DNA from: Gracilaria gracilis
Taxonomy: Eukaryota; Rhodophyta; Florideophyceae; Gracilariales; Gracilariaceae
NCBI GenBank assembly: GCA_030374805.1
Contig: JARGSG010000024.1
Coordinates: 496,001-560,000 of the forward strand
Length of the DNA: 64,000 nt
Reading direction: 5' to 3'
Shown: positions 9,595 to 19,900 of the stretch, piece by piece
How the letters are laid out: each line of letters starts with the position of its first letter
Position numbering within the stretch: the first letter of the stretch is position 1
Notes under the pieces: model-generated
The model's database searches: none
The model's input: only the letters and a program-made list of their open reading frames with translations
Told to the model about the DNA's origin: nothing
Translations under genes and position numbers: made by a program

Positions 9595-11811
9595 ATGCCT
9601 CGTCAAAGACAGGTGTCACGTACGGCGCCTCATGTGGCTATAGAAGCAACCCCACAAGAGCCGACGAAACCATCAGTACACCGCACTCGTCCCCCAAAGT
9701 CCCTGTTTAACTTCTCCATTTCTTCCTTGTTGTACGCTTTCTCGTTCGTGTTGTTTTTACTTCTTTTGATTGCAGTCCGTTCTCCCTCTGTCCTGTATCG
9801 CCCCCGATCGGTTATTCATGGCGCGTACTCCGCCACAACCTCCCAATCGGTAAGATCTTCGCCATTGCTGCGTTTGTCTTATGACCGAAGAAACTTCACA
9901 TTGAATGGTCGCCCTATCAGACTTGTGTCAGGCTCTGTACATTATTTTCGAACAACTCCGTCACACTGGCTACGAATACTTCAATATGCTAAGGCAATGG
10001 GTTTAAACGCAATAGAAACTTACGTTCCATGGAATCTGCACGAGCCATCTCCAGCGCATTTTCGTTTTGCTGGAATCCTTGACCTGCGATACTTCCTTGA
10101 GGCTGCCCATCATGTTGGTTTACTTGTGCTGTTAAGACCCGGGCCTTTCATATGTTCGGAGTGGGATTTAGGTGGACTACCAGCTTACTTGCTTGCCGAC
10201 CATTCAATGCGTCTGCGAAGTATGCATACCGCGTATTTAACCGCTGTGGAGCGATACTTTGACGCTGTTGCCGAACAGATTCGACCATATATCGGCAAAC
10301 CTATCGTAGCCTTGCAACTCGAGAACGAGTTTGGAGCCTATTCTGCTGATGATGCATACATGAATTGGATCTTGCGTCAATGGAAAACAAGAGGCTTTTC
10401 ATCGCCAAAGCTCTTGTTCTTTACTTCGGATAACGGTGGTCCCAATACTGTAATACGAGGATCACCGTTTGATAGTTCGACGAACGTTCTCAAGACCATA
10501 AACTTGGAAGTTCGTGTTGTGGAAAAGATACAGATGTTAAGGGAGATACAACCGGATGCACCTGCTATGATTGCAGAATTCTGGACGGGATGGTTTGATC
10601 ATTGGGGAGAGTACCATCATGAACGCGATGGAAAAGATGTTGCGAGTCATATTGGCGCTGCGCTTAATGAAGGTGCGAGTATTAATCTGTACATGTTCTT
10701 TGGTGGCACCAACTTTGGCTTTATGTCTGGTGCTAACATTGAACCGAACATGACATACGCGCCCACTACTACTAGCTATGACTACGATGCGTTCGTAACT
10801 GAATACGCTGACGCTAGAAGCACAAAGTTCAAACCGGCACAGCTGGTTATTCGGCAGTTCTGGAACTCTTTGGGGGATCTGAAGATGGTTAATGCCACAA
10901 AGGCAGATTTGCCTGCGTCGCCGTACATGTCCGCCTATGCCGGAACCGTTTTCTTCACGGAGAGCATTCCACTCTACGACGTTCTAGATATCGTAACGGA
11001 TGACGAAGTCGCATCCACATACCCACTAACAATGGAGCAATTGGGCTTTGGCTACGGTTTCATCATGTACAGGTATAAGATTGACCATTCCATCACACCG
11101 ACCTCAGACAGTCGCATCTTGCAAATGAGTGGGGTCAGGGACTTTGCTTGCGTGCTCGCGGATGGTAAGCTAGTGCGTACAGTTGGCCGCAACAAGCAGT
11201 TCGAGTCAGATGGCGAAACGTTGAAAAGGGTTCGTGTACCGATAGATGCAAGCGAACTCGATATTATTGTTGAAAACCGGGGGCGTGTGAACTACGGGCA
11301 GTATATTCATGACAGGAAGGGCATCCTTGGGAACATCACACTAGATGGCCAAGTAATCGAAGGATTCGTCAACTTGGCCATGTCATTTCCGCAAGACCAT
11401 CCGTTACTCCCAGATGTCCATGGAAATCAAACAATAAGCAATCTGAGAAAGCGAATGGCTGGCGTCAACACACATCCCCCTCTGGCCACTAGGAGTTCGC
11501 CTCCGACGTTCTTCCGAGGTGAAATGTCTATCAATCCAGGTTCTATGAAGGAATTTGGGGGTGAGTATCCAGGCACTTATTGCCGAGTGTTTGGAAGAGG
11601 GGTGCTGTGGGTGAATGGTTTTAACCTTGGCCGCTTTCATACTGGTGTATCAGGGCCACAGCGATCGCTCTTCGTACCTGGTGCGATGTTGCGTGAGGGA
11701 AGAAATGAGTTCCTTGTGCTGCACATGAACATGCATTTGACTAGGGACCCAGCAAAGCTTCAGTTGTTCGACAAGCCAGACTTTGGCCCACTTGCCCCAC
11801 AGAAGACATGA
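9595..11811 (+). CDS. GH35 beta-galactosidase, type II membrane anchored
   Basis: 738 residues. After a basic cytosolic head of about 37 residues there is one hydrophobic segment (about 38-61, LLYAFSFVLFLLLLIAV), giving a type II topology typical of Golgi/secretory enzymes. The GH35 catalytic barrel follows: SGSVHYFR, the ETYVPWNLHEP block, RPGPFICSEWDLGGLP, and LQLENEFGAY, where Glu245 aligns with the family's acid/base. IAEFWTGWFDHWGE supplies the nucleophile, Glu328. The 83-residue spacing of the two Glu is normal for the family. The C-terminal third (from about 430) holds the beta-sandwich domains, including WVNGFNLGRFHTGV and PGAMLREGRNEFLVL. The reaction is release of terminal beta-D-galactose. 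In a red alga the natural substrates could be galactan walls, glycoprotein glycans or floridoside-related galactosides; this is inference. It converges with the phosphatase gene 547 bp downstream. Confidence 0.95.
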   Translation: MPRQRQVSRTAPHVAIEATPQEPTKPSVHRTRPPKSLFNFSISSLLYAFSFVLFLLLLIAVRSPSVLYRPRSVIHGAYSATTSQSVRSSPLLRLSYDRRNFTLNGRPIRLVSGSVHYFRTTPSHWLRILQYAKAMGLNAIETYVPWNLHEPSPAHFRFAGILDLRYFLEAAHHVGLLVLLRPGPFICSEWDLGGLPAYLLADHSMRLRSMHTAYLTAVERYFDAVAEQIRPYIGKPIVALQLENEFGAYSADDAYMNWILRQWKTRGFSSPKLLFFTSDNGGPNTVIRGSPFDSSTNVLKTINLEVRVVEKIQMLREIQPDAPAMIAEFWTGWFDHWGEYHHERDGKDVASHIGAALNEGASINLYMFFGGTNFGFMSGANIEPNMTYAPTTTSYDYDAFVTEYADARSTKFKPAQLVIRQFWNSLGDLKMVNATKADLPASPYMSAYAGTVFFTESIPLYDVLDIVTDDEVASTYPLTMEQLGFGYGFIMYRYKIDHSITPTSDSRILQMSGVRDFACVLADGKLVRTVGRNKQFESDGETLKRVRVPIDASELDIIVENRGRVNYGQYIHDRKGILGNITLDGQVIEGFVNLAMSFPQDHPLLPDVHGNQTISNLRKRMAGVNTHPPLATRSSPPTFFRGEMSINPGSMKEFGGEYPGTYCRVFGRGVLWVNGFNLGRFHTGVSGPQRSLFVPGAMLREGRNEFLVLHMNMHLTRDPAKLQLFDKPDFGPLAPQKT

Positions 11812-12357
11812 AGCATGACGTAGCGTTACTGGTACTCCTTACAAGACATGCAGTTCAGATTCTAAACTTGAAAACTCTATGCCTCTCGTGATTTGTTGTC
11901 AACCAGCTTTCGTTCCTGGGAAGCAACAGAGCCGTTCCGCAGACATGCGCAGGCCGTGGAAGATAAGTTACAGTGCTTGCGTTATGTGGCTGCAAAGTAG
12001 CCACTGCCTGAGAAGGCTATCCCAGGATTTGTCATCGCACTGGGGTGTGATTTAAATCCCGCTATGATACACCCAAGTGTGCACATAGGGAACTCTTGAC
12101 ACTAAAAAGATCACACTGCTCTCAACAACTAAACGACTGGTTATAGCTTCTTGTACAGTGATAGAACTTGTCTTGGTAACTCTTTAACTCTTTAACGACA
12201 AAAATGAATGATGACACGTAAATTTTGAATAGGGATGAGTTCGGTCCTTCTCATCGGCGAAAGGACTTGCTCGAACAAGTTGGCGAATTGTTCGGCGGGA
12301 CAGAGGCAATGCGCGTTGACTTACAAGGTTTTCTGGCTTGTCCCTGCTCGCTGTTTG
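11812..12357 (+). other. Convergent 3' region, 546 bp
   Basis: This lies between the stop codons of the GH35 gene (plus) and the phosphatase gene (minus), so it holds both 3' untranslated regions and terminators. No coding content or repeat is recognised. Confidence 0.5.
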
Positions 12358-13698
12358 TTACGTGCGTCCAATATGCCTAGCAAAGTCGCGCACAAAAGTT
12401 TCCTGCTTCAATCCACCTCCCCCCTCGCAATACAAACGCTCTCTGCTCAAAGCCATCTCCAAATCTTCGCCGTTCGCTATTCTCCAGCAGGCGACAAACG
12501 TACCAGTTCTGCCAATGCCCGCCTTGCAATGAGTGAAAACTACACCGTTCTTTTGTCTCGTGTCCTGAACAACGGTGCAAAAGCTGTACACCTGCTCAAA
12601 ACTGGGAGTGGAAAAGTCCTCCACAGGAATGTTGCAAACACTCAGCCCAAGTTGCTCACCGGGAAGACACCACTGATTCAGCCGGTCAGACCCGCGTAAG
12701 TCAACGACAGTGTGCACACCATAATCAAAAAGCCACTGTAACCCAGAAGAGGACGGCTGTCCTCCCCTCAAAAAGCCCTCTTGGACAACGTCAAAGTTGG
12801 GAATATCATGCAAGCCGGGGCGCAGCAGCATGGCACTACCCACCGGTCTCTTCAGCTTGAGGTCGTTCTCAAACGAGCCCAAAAGCTTGTGCTCCATCTC
12901 CTCAAGCTTGTGACAAGTACTTTCCACGCCCTCTCGTTGGCAAATAGTACCACGAAGATTGGCAAGCGCATCCACCACCCGCCGCTTGCCCCTCACACGA
13001 AAATCATCCTTGCCAAGCAAAGCGCACGCCCGACGCGTGTCGCTCAAAAGTGTATCCGCTTCTTGCGGAAAAGCGGTGGTCAGCAGTCTATGCACATCCT
13101 GTTCCAAGGTTCGCAACGCGGACAATTCCATGCCGAGGGCGATCTGCTCGCGCAACATCGCCATCTCAGAGGCATCATCCCTACGACGAGGGATATCCAG
13201 AGAAGCCGAACGAGCGCGCTCCAGACTAGCCCGTAGATACAATGGTGGATTATACGCCTCCAGCGCCTGACGAAGCAACCACAACAAGTGGCGTACCGAC
13301 GCACGAAGCGCAGAGTCGTCAGACCCCCTCGTCTTCAGCACGTGACGAAGATGGTTCAGACGCGCGTACAAGTTCTGCAACGGCGGCTGGTGCAGGTGGT
13401 CCGCGTACCAATGTCGCACATGAGTGAGCAAATCGTCCAGTAACAGCGATAGGTTGAGGCGCCTCAGCTGCGAGATGTGGTGCGCGGCGTCGTGGGCGTG
13501 GTGGTGCTTGGGGTGAAGGTGGTGCAAGCGATGGTGCGAGCCGGCGCCGTGCGACAGCGAATGGTGCGAAGTGGCCACGGCGTCAACGGCGGCGCCGCGC
13601 GCGTGCAAACGGCGCGGGCGCGTCGTGGAGCGCCACGAAGCGCGCGGGCGACGCGAGCGCGCGCGCACGGGCAGCGAGCCGGCGAACGCGAGTGGCAT
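12358..13698 (-). CDS. Dual-specificity phosphatase, NADK2 N-terminus-like
   Basis: 446 residues from the ATG at 13698; the frame is open further upstream but only from a TTG. The C-terminal about 170 residues are a cysteine phosphatase of the DSP class. The signature HCKAGIGRTG (Cys391) fits HCX5R with the catalytic Cys and Arg present, and Asp in PVEDFSTPS is a plausible general acid. The entry of the domain, FLRGGQPSSSGLQWLFDYG then VVDLRG, resembles the phosphatase-like region that precedes the kinase in plant NAD kinase 2, but here the protein stops right after the phosphatase. The middle region (about 80-280) is helical and charged. The first 75 residues are Arg/Ser/His-rich with few acids (MPLAFAGSLPVRARSRRPR), like a plastid or mitochondrial presequence followed by a His-rich linker. 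The substrate is unknown. Confidence 0.85.
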   Translation of the reverse strand: MPLAFAGSLPVRARSRRPRASWRSTTRPRRLHARGAAVDAVATSHHSLSHGAGSHHRLHHLHPKHHHAHDAAHHISQLRRLNLSLLLDDLLTHVRHWYADHLHQPPLQNLYARLNHLRHVLKTRGSDDSALRASVRHLLWLLRQALEAYNPPLYLRASLERARSASLDIPRRRDDASEMAMLREQIALGMELSALRTLEQDVHRLLTTAFPQEADTLLSDTRRACALLGKDDFRVRGKRRVVDALANLRGTICQREGVESTCHKLEEMEHKLLGSFENDLKLKRPVGSAMLLRPGLHDIPNFDVVQEGFLRGGQPSSSGLQWLFDYGVHTVVDLRGSDRLNQWCLPGEQLGLSVCNIPVEDFSTPSFEQVYSFCTVVQDTRQKNGVVFTHCKAGIGRTGTFVACWRIANGEDLEMALSRERLYCEGGGGLKQETFVRDFARHIGRT

Positions 13699-14248
13699 GG
13701 CTTGGGGGGGGGGGGGGGTGGCGGGGTGAGCGGCGATGATGACGACGTCGACGTCGACGGGGAGGGAGGAAGGTGGTCGGGGGAGACGGTCGGGCAATGG
13801 GCGGGGGCAATGTAGCGCTGTGCTCTGTACCGAGAGTGGTGCTTGCCGTGCAGCGAGATGCTGCAGGGAAGCAAATGCTTCGCCACGTGAATGCAGCGCT
13901 GGCAACCATCAAACAGTGCAAAAAGTGGCTGAATGAGACAGGCGCTCGCTCACGCGCGGCCACCCAAATGGCGCAAGCCGCCGCGACACATGCGCCTCCG
14001 TTAAGTTAACTTGACGTGTAGCTACAGGGACTCACGCCGTTTATATGTATTATCATTTATGTATGTATAGATACGTAGCCTAACAACCTAGATAGTTGAG
14101 AAGAAACAGTTTACACAAGCAGAGAGCATCAGCCCGGCGACGCGACCCGCCCGCACGTGGTTAGCAAACAGTTAGAAAACAAAAGCATCCAGTCCATTGT
14201 TAAAAGCGCCGCCGCGCGCCATAGCAGCACAAATCCGCCCATCCCGTC
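13699..14248 (-). other. Phosphatase promoter region with 15-base G run
   Basis: This holds the 5' region of the phosphatase gene and the 3' end of the SAP-like gene. A run of 15 G (13704-13718) lies just 6 bases before the phosphatase ATG, so its transcript would carry a poly-C leader next to the start codon. Nothing else is recognised. Confidence 0.5.
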
Positions 14249-15784
14249 CTATTCTTCCCCGATCGTATGCGAGATGCTAAGCAGGTGATTAGGTACATGC
14301 ATCTCGGGCACCGAAAGAAGCGCCGAGCTCGAAATGCCAGTGGTCTCATCATGCTCCTCGGCGTGCGTCGTTGGAGCGTCGCCACCATGTGCGCCATGAT
14401 GCACGGTGGCGGCGTGATGCGCCATAGGTGCGCCATACACGCCGCGCACGTCCGGGAAGCGGCTTCCAAACGCGGGCGGTAGCGACGGTGAGGCGCCCAG
14501 TGCGTGAAGCGCGGCGTTGGACACTGCGCCACGCGCATGCGCACTGGCTGCCACCGACGAGTAATGTGAGCTGAGCGAGTGTGAGTGCGGGCGCTGCTGC
14601 AGAGCGTTGGTGAGATGTCGTACATCGCCAGCGGCCTTCTCCTTCTCGGCCTTGGTGACGGGAACTTTCCGGCGCGGGATGGGTCCCTCCGCGTACTCGG
14701 TGGGCTTGAACTTGGCAATATCGTACTCAGGATCATTTGGGTGGAACAGCGAGGCGTATCTGGCCATATCACGCTCCATGTCGGCCTTCTTCTTGCGGCG
14801 GATGCCGTATACAGAGCAGTAGGCGCGCAGTTGGTTTCTGTTATAAGTCTTGATGTCGGTAAAAGTAAGAGCCTCGATAGGTTTGATTTTCTCGTCTCGC
14901 AGCCGCTTGATCTTCTGGTCGGGCAGTTGTTCCAACAGCTTGAATTGGATTCCATCAGCCTCATACACCGGGTGCGACGATGTGAGCGCAGCCACGGCAG
15001 CGTCCGTAGGCGACGGCAAATGCGAAGCGTGATGCGCGGCCATCATCATAGTGGTAGCATCATCATTACTGAGCATAGCGCTATCATACGATATGACACG
15101 GTTGGCGCGCGCCTTGCGCCGTTTGTCCACGGCGCCCGATAAAATGCCCGGCGAGGTGATATCACTGCTAACCTGCGACGACAAGTGCGCCGACGACAAC
15201 GGGTGCGGCAGGGAGTCATGCGGTTGTAGCAACGGCGGCATAGAGGGCATAGAGGACATGTGCGCCATGGAGGGCATTGGCGGGATAGACGGCATAGACG
15301 AGAACGAATGCATAGCAGGCAATGCATGCAACGAGTGCAGCGCGTGGAGATTGGGCATAGGAGTGAGCGGAGTGACGGTGGGCATATTGGACGAAGCGTA
15401 CACGTTGTGGTTGACGGACGGTTTTTGCAAGACCTGATCCGACTTGAGCGACGGCGGCGGCGGCGGAGGCGCGCCATCGAGCTGCGGCGACGGAAGGGGA
15501 CGGGTGACGGCGACGACGTCGTGCGGCAGCGGGGCGGGCGCGCGCGCGCGGTTGGAGTCGGGGTCGGGCGCGGGCTGCGGCTTGACGGGCGCGAAGTGCG
15601 AGGCCGGCTGGTATGGCAGCGGCAGGTTGAGGGTAGCGACGGAGGTGGAAGGGAGGTGTAGGGGGAGCGAATGGGGGGCTGAGGAATGGGCGGGCAGCGA
15701 GGGCGGCGCGGCTGAGACGGGGGCCGGGTGCGGGAGCGCGACGGGCGGAGGAGGGGAAGGGAAGTCGGGGCGATTCATATGCAT
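14249..15784 (-). CDS. SAP-like domain protein with Pro/Met/Ser-rich N-terminus
   Basis: 511 residues from the ATG at 15784; the frame is open upstream only from a GTG. The N-terminal about 240 residues are Pro/Ala/His/Ser-rich, then a Met/Ser/Pro tandem stretch around residues 150-185 (SMPSIPPMPSMAHMSSMPS). The folded part is about residues 275-375: EADGIQFKLLEQLPDQKIK, a charged segment, then YNRNQLRAYCSVYGIRRKKK followed by ADMERDMARYASLF. The last portion has the leucine and glycine pattern of a SAP helix-hairpin DNA-binding motif. It ends in a His/Ala/Ser-rich tail. A nuclear, chromatin- or RNA-associated role is plausible from the SAP-like motif and the basic KRRKARANR upstream of it, but no named family is recognised. 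It lies upstream of the phosphatase gene on the same strand, 550 bp apart. Confidence 0.75.
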   Translation of the reverse strand: MHMNRPDFPSPPPPVALPHPAPVSAAPPSLPAHSSAPHSLPLHLPSTSVATLNLPLPYQPASHFAPVKPQPAPDPDSNRARAPAPLPHDVVAVTRPLPSPQLDGAPPPPPPSLKSDQVLQKPSVNHNVYASSNMPTVTPLTPMPNLHALHSLHALPAMHSFSSMPSIPPMPSMAHMSSMPSMPPLLQPHDSLPHPLSSAHLSSQVSSDITSPGILSGAVDKRRKARANRVISYDSAMLSNDDATTMMMAAHHASHLPSPTDAAVAALTSSHPVYEADGIQFKLLEQLPDQKIKRLRDEKIKPIEALTFTDIKTYNRNQLRAYCSVYGIRRKKKADMERDMARYASLFHPNDPEYDIAKFKPTEYAEGPIPRRKVPVTKAEKEKAAGDVRHLTNALQQRPHSHSLSSHYSSVAASAHARGAVSNAALHALGASPSLPPAFGSRFPDVRGVYGAPMAHHAATVHHGAHGGDAPTTHAEEHDETTGISSSALLSVPEMHVPNHLLSISHTIGEE

Positions 15785-16257
15785 GGCTAGAGCGGGCAGG
15801 GGTTTGGTTTGGTTAGTATGGGAAGGGGGAGGGAAGGGGTGGGGGAAGGGGTGGGGGAAGGGGTGGGGGATGGAGGAGGCGGGAGGGAGGTTGCGGCGGA
15901 TGAACGACGGGGGATGGGTGCGAATGTCCCGGCGGCGCGCCGGGGCGGGCGGCGAATATATGGGCGGCGCGACGGCGACGGGGGCGGCGGCGCGGCGGCG
16001 CGCGAGACGGACGACGCGCACGAGTCGAAAGTGCAGCTGCTCTACGGGCACGCATCTACGGGCACGCAGCGACGGGGGCGCGGTGGCGCGCGCAGGAGCG
16101 ACAGCGGCCCGGCAGAAGCGATTGCGCGCGGGTCGATGCGTCCGGAGGCGGCTGCCACGCGCAGCACGTCAGCACACGCGCGCGCGCACGTGCGCCGCGG
16201 GCGCAGTGGCGCCGCCGGCCGCTGCGCTGCACGCGCGCGCCGCTGCCAGCGCCGGCC

Positions 16258-16292
<35 letters not shown>

Positions 16293-16964
16293 TCCGCCGC
16301 CACAGCCGGCAGCGGCAATTTGGCGCGACCCGCTGCAATTAGATAGCGCGCCACGCCAACTTGCGGATGAACACGTTGGGCGCGTTGTCGCGCCGCGCGC
16401 CGCGTCCACGTGCGCCCGCCGCTGCGGCGCAGCAGCGGCCGCCACGCCGCGAGCGCGCGCAACAGCTGCCCGCTTGCACGCCGGATGCGCCACTGTGCGC
16501 CCCCACCGCCTAACCTTAGGTATCGTACCGCCTCGACACTCGCCGCATGCAGCCGCACCTTTCCGTCCTTACGCAACGCGTACACGTTGTGTTTGTCATC
16601 AGTATCTGGCGGCAGGTGGCGAGCGCTTTGCTTTGCTCAGCTGCATCAACTTGGCAGAGAGCGGCATCTTCAGCTTCATCTTCACCCTCATCCACGCCGT
16701 CTCCATCGATGCAATATCGGAAGCGCCGTCAATTATATCAAGTTATATCTATCTACCATGACCAAGCTCCGTCCGTCTGCCGTCGACCGCCGCGCCGAGT
16801 GCACGTGCTCGGCTACAATGCGCATGCCGCTCACGTGCGCCGCACACAGTAACGTGATGGGCCCGAGCGGGTGGCGCGCGTGTATCATAGCGCCGCGCCA
16901 CGCGCCCATTGGCTGTATAAAATGGCGCACACACACGTCACAGCCGCGTCAGCCGCGTCCCTAT
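15785..16964 (+). other. GC-rich upstream region with G-tract and CCG repeats
   Basis: This region contains G-tract tandem repeats next to the SAP-like start codon and a (CCG)n stretch at about 16259-16302 broken by one CTC. A TATAAAA at about 16915-16921 on the plus strand has no plus-strand gene below it. Open frames on both strands here are mostly Arg/Ala/Pro products of GC-rich DNA and I do not call any. Confidence 0.5.
15831..15866 (+). repeat. 12-bp G-rich tandem repeat, three copies
   Basis: The unit GGGAAGGGGTGG is repeated three times and flanked by further G tracts (15821-15875). It lies 47 bp upstream of the SAP-like ATG on the opposite strand. Runs of three to five G at short spacing fit a G-quadruplex-forming tract. 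Confidence 0.85.
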
Positions 16965-19900
16965 CTACCGCCCGTCGCTGCTGCTCGTCATATGCGACGC
17001 AGTCGCAGTCAGCAGCGATGAGCCGTGCGACTGCCGTTCATCTTCCAGAGATCCGATCGATCCCGTTTCCCCACGCGCCTGGAACCGAATTGGCACCCGC
17101 GTATTCCCGTCCACCGTTTCGTCCGAGCTGCTGCTCAGCATCCCGTCTTCAGCCACCTCAACGTCGTGTTCCGCTTCGCCCATGTTCCACTCCACCCGCC
17201 GCCGTGCAAACGGTCCGTGTGTACGCAGCCATCCGAATCGCCACAGAAGCACCGCGATCAACACCACCCCGCAACCGACTATGCCCACCAACGGCACCCA
17301 GATCGCCAGCGATGCCGCTCTGCCTCTCCCGTTGATCGTGCCGCCGCTCAAACGGATGCACTCCGATAGTCTTGTTCCGTTCACTTGCAATCGCAGTCGA
17401 GCAGGCACTCCGCCCTCCACCACCGCGCTCACTCTGTTTCGTTGCGCGTCGAATTCGAATTCGTTTGCCGTCATCCTCTCCCCGCCTTGCCTCGTAGCTG
17501 TCACTGAGCCGTGTCCGACTGCCTCGCTAACCGTTCCGCCATTAGCGCAGCTCACCCGATGATTATCGAGTAGCGAGAACGTCTCTGAAACATTTGCCGT
17601 CGCGTACACGGAAACACGCGTCGCATAGCATCCAGAAGCTCTATGGCTTATCCGCACCAGACTGCTTCTTCCTCGCTGTTCCACCTGCTGAAACACGCTC
17701 ACTTCAATCTGCGGTCCGTCCAACGTGCCTGCTTCCAACACCATCTCCAGCACGTTGTGTTGTTCAACCGACGAAAGCACATAAACGCTCCCGTCGTCTT
17801 CCCGTCTTTTCAAGTCCGAATCCTGTGCGCACGTTTGTACCGTTGCCGGCTCCGGTGTCAGTCGTTTGATTTGACCTGGGAAGCAACTCACCCCGATTCG
17901 GTAGTCATCAAACGCCTCCACGCTATCGCGCTCGTGGCCTTGGCTTACGCTTACCATACCGCTCACATCGACTCTTTCACTGTCCACAACCCCGCATGTC
18001 CGCCCCGCGGAGAGCACCAGCGGAATGGAACGTGCTGCCGACTTTCTAGTTCTTTCAGCTATCTCGTTCACTTCTTCACTGCCTTCACCACTAGAGGAAA
18101 CACGCCGTTGAGCTATATCGTACACTGTTCTAGTGGCGACGCCGTAGAAGCCTCTTAGAGCCTGTCGGAGATGGAATCCTGGAGAACCAGACGATACACT
18201 CTGTGTCACCGCCATATCTATGATACCCAGTGTGCTACCAACATTTGTTGTGTTCAATGCCTCCAAACTCAACAGACTCGCACATGCCTTCACGTATTGT
18301 GTGCACTGTAGCGCATTGACAGTGGGCCCAGACACTACCCGCTTCAGTGATGTCGTTACCAGATCAACAGCGGGCATGCCCAAAGAAATATTAGCACTTT
18401 GAATTGCCAATAGAGAATCCACGAATCCTGACTCATCTCGATGTAGAAGCGTGGCGTTTAGGATCTCAACTGCACTTCTGTCCAGTGTTTGTACATCGTC
18501 TTCACCACTATCTGTCACAGTTATGGTGGAGTTGGACGTTTGAGAACCCAGGAGATACGATCCGCTTGGGTCATACATCTCCGCAACAATTTTGTATTGT
18601 CCTGCGCGAGACACAGTGAAGGACACCGCAGGCTTACCCGTGCAGCCATTGAGGCATGAAGAAAGTTCGTAAGTTCCCTTCTCTCTGCCTCCGGCAAGTA
18701 CGGCATCCTCGCCCGTGGTCAACGACTCCTCCGGGCGAAGGATGAACGCGTACAGATTCTCGGAAGATGGTAAAGAGTATGCAGCCGCATGGAAAACGGT
18801 TTGATTCGTCGTTCCATTCGTAATCGGAAGATCAGCAACGACAAGCGTCGGACATTGCTGCACGTTAAACCGCCAGGTTGTTCCCATACCTGGACCTGCT
18901 GTTTCGTTTACTGCTCCATGCAGAGTATATCGCCCAGCCGTAAGAGAAGAAGCAGAGACAGCGAAGAACCGTCCAAAAGGTGTCTCCTTTGTCCAGTATC
19001 CATCGTACGAAATGACCAAACCATCTGTTCCGTTGGAGAGAATTTCGGTTTCCTGCCCCTCGCGGAAGAGCTTGAAATCCAACACTCCCGATACTGCTTG
19101 GTTCCAAGATACAATGATGGACTCGAAACACCGAAAGCTGGGCTGTTCGTTCAAAACCGGATTTTGTAGAATCCTTGACGCCGATCGAAGCGTTGCATCA
19201 GATGGAAACGGAAGCCTGTCCTGTTGGGTAGCAATATTCAATGTGAGATTGAGCCGTTGAACAACTGAAGCCTCGTTCCATACGAGCACAGTGTACTCCA
19301 CGCGTGTGCCAGCCTCCACTCCGACAGTGGAAATCTCAAAAGTGGATGTCTGAGAACTTTCGGTTGCTAACCACGGCGAAAACAGCTGTGATGTGCATAC
19401 CGATTCAATCTCTTCCAGAATCATTATACAAGACCACTGAAAGGTGAATCGCGACTGGGAAGCGTACAAAACACCATACTGAGACTGTTCGTATACGTCT
19501 ACGCGAATGGGATAATCAGATATCTCTGGTGGCAACGTGATTGCAGATGCAGCGCCATTCAACACGGCCTTGAAGAATGGGGCGTTCTTTCGCACGACAG
19601 CGACTCCTGTTGCAGCCGCACGTGCGATGACTCTTCTAGTCACTGTATGCTGCAAGACTGCTTGCACTACGTAGACGAAGCGGCCTTCGACTGGAACTAC
19701 AAGAGTATTCCCGAGTCCAGTGGTGACTGGGCGCGATATGGCGTGCAATGAGGTGGATGTGTTTTGCAGAGGCTGTACAATGGTGTTATTCACCCGCCAT
19801 ATGAGTTGAACAGAGGTGCCCTGAGTGTTGGTGCAGTAAGTGGAGGAGAGCGAGGCTCGCAGCACAGCCGTACGACGCAGCGGAACCATCTGATGAACAT

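Noticed and set aside
12235..12699. 155-codon plus-strand frame over the phosphatase 3' end
   Set aside because: It lies antisense to the well-supported phosphatase gene and has no recognisable motif.
15444..16346. Long plus-strand Arg/Gly-rich frame
   Set aside because: Composition is that of GC-rich antisense DNA over the SAP-like gene and its promoter; periodic Gly/Arg runs come from G tracts and CCG repeats.
16169..16745. Minus-strand pieces METAWMRVKMKLK and VYALRKDGKVRLH in adjacent frames
   Set aside because: They look protein-like but are in different frames with no GT-AG intron able to join them, and the second has no ATG.
16913..16921. TATAAAA on the plus strand as a promoter
   Set aside because: No plus-strand gene follows; the sequence downstream is the antisense of the receptor-like gene end.
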